Part shown: positions 62,894 to 64,000 of the stretch, in pieces
Layout: each line of letters opens with the position of its first letter
How positions within the stretch are numbered: the first letter of the stretch is position 1
Origin: Epithemia pelagica
Taxonomy: Eukaryota > Bacillariophyta > Bacillariophyceae > Surirellales > Surirellaceae
DNA length: 64,000 bases
Reading direction: 5' to 3'
NCBI GenBank assembly: GCA_946965045.2
Contig: OX337240.1
Span: 1,984,001-2,048,000, forward strand
Translations under genes and position numbers: made by a program
The notes under the pieces: model-generated
The model's input: the letters and a program-made list of their open reading frames with translations, nothing else
The model's database searches: none
What the model was told of the DNA's origin: nothing

Positions 62894-64000
62894 AAAAGCA
62901 GCTCAAGAGAATCAATTTCAGAATCTCCAAATATTTCTGTTTCCAATCGAAGGCATCATAAATATTGTACAATTCGCGCTCTCGCAGAAAACGAACAGGA
63001 TCAAGCGGGTACGACCGGAAACAGCCAGGAGACGAACGGAAACGACCTTAATCGGAGGGAGGAAAAGCTCCGATTGCTGGTGCAAATGCTGGCTGCCAAA
63101 GTCTCAGAACGGTTCGTCCCGGCCCCCTCGGAGGACGAACGCACCATCGATGCGATTAATGGAATCGGTGATTTCAAAACGCGGTGCCGCTGGGCCGAAT
63201 ACTGGCGGAATGAACACAAGGACCGCGTCGAAACCGAGCAAGCAGTGTGGGCAAGCTATTACCATAACAACCCGAGCTTGCTCACCCCTAGTCAATGGGA
63301 AAAGTCACTCTCCGACCCCGAGTGGCAATGGCCCGACCCGTATTCTGGCAAAAACTACGAAGAAGAACTGGAAGAGGAAAAGAAAAACCTCGCCAAATCC
63401 GGTCTCAACAGCGGAGCGAAACCAGAAAACAAAAAGAAGAGTGCTCCAGTCGGCTCCAACGAACTCGAATGCTTCTTAAAGCAAGTAGAAGAAGCAGTCC
63501 TAGCCGAGTCCCTTGCGAACAAAAAAAGCCGAAACGAAAGTAAACTTTCGTTGGAATTCAAGGACCTTCTCAAAATGCTGAAAGAGCACGATCTTGTCGT
63601 CATCCCCACAGACAAGACAAACTCCTTTGCAATGATGTCAACGAGAGAGTATGCAAAAGAAATCAACAAGCACCTCGCCAAAAATGCAGTCGCAATCGAA
63701 AGGAACCGACTCACTGAAATAGTGGACAACTGCTTCTCCTTCATCCAAGAACTAGACCCATACATCTCAACCAACGAACGAGAGTATCTCAAGGAGAAAG
63801 TCCAATCCAAAGCAATCCCCAACCCCAAAATCCTGGTTAAGGACCACAAAAAACCAGGACCAGATGGAAAATTCCCAACCCGCCTAGTAGTCCCTGCCAC
63901 CAATTTCACAGCAGGATTCCCTAAAATTGGCTACCTTGGGATCAAGAACTTGTTCAAAGAACACAATGTGGACTACGGACAAAGGAACATCGTCCAAGCG
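62894..64000 (+). CDS. 5'-truncated reverse transcriptase (Penelope-like or related non-LTR), partial at right edge
   Basis: The frame is open from just after a TGA at 62891-62893 to the right edge without a stop. The early part is charged (ENEQDQAGTTGN, AEYWRNEHKDRVETEQAVW, SDPEWQWPDPY). RT-like features begin near 63590: VVIPTDKTNSFAMMSTREYA, DPYISTNEREYLKEKVQSKA, IPNPKILVKDHKKPGPDGKF, then PTRLVVPATNFTAGFPKIGY. The order, an Asp/Lys-containing N-terminal RT block, then P-x-I-x-x-L-x-K-H-K and R-x-(V/I)-V, recalls Penelope-like or other endonuclease-poor retroelements, but the YxDD motif lies beyond the edge. The absence of an early ATG in good context suggests 5' truncation. Confidence 0.7.

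Overview
The window looks like nuclear DNA of a diatom (a photosynthetic stramenopile), probably a transposon-rich one. The evidence is a fused AdoMetDC/aminopropyltransferase/SET-like gene of the kind linked to diatom long-chain polyamines, an organellar bL9 gene with a signal peptide and an A-S-F motif, short GT-AG introns of about 80-95 nt, Copia elements with diatom-style gag and RNase H, and a two-gene piggyBac-like element. Gene identities come from motif recognition only; no searches were run.

Layout. 1-10.7 kb is a gene-dense housekeeping block: a secretory/membrane protein cut by the left edge (-), the polyamine fusion gene (+), a membrane-anchored 2-oxoglutarate/Fe(II) oxygenase (+), a four-helix membrane protein (-), a DJ-1 family protein (-) and a PUB/UBX protein (+). 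10.8-22 kb is accessory. Two Crinkler-like genes (11.0 and 19.6 kb) share an almost identical 201-bp start module but have unrelated C-termini. Between them lie a duplicated upstream block, a complete 4.9-kb piggyBac-like element with TTAA target duplications, and a Harbinger-like MITE with TTA target duplications. 22-31 kb returns to ordinary genes: a GT31-like glycosyltransferase broken by a stop, a relic of the UBX gene, organellar bL9, a macrodomain protein, a UBA-like protein and a VWA/zinc-finger/alpha-kinase.

31-64 kb is mostly mobile DNA: a decayed gag-like gene (33-35.5 kb), a CACTA/Plavaka-like transposase pseudogene divergent from an apparently intact partner gene (35.9-41.3 kb), and an old Copia element (41.8-50.3 kb) into which a very young Copia element (42.66-49.23 kb, identical LTRs, 5-bp target duplication) has inserted. 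These are followed by a decayed gag (52.7-53.9 kb), the tail of another retroelement (54.0-55.2 kb), a MITE (56.06-56.68 kb), several kilobases without a supportable gene, and a 5'-truncated reverse transcriptase gene running off the right edge.

How the parts relate. The polyamine fusion gene and possibly its hydroxylase neighbour suggest secretory-pathway modification chemistry. The Crinkler-like pair suggests a modular system in which one conserved leader is joined to different nuclease- or kinase-like payloads, in a region repeatedly rearranged by transposons. Short two-copy tandem duplications with periods of about 65-79 bp recur across the window.
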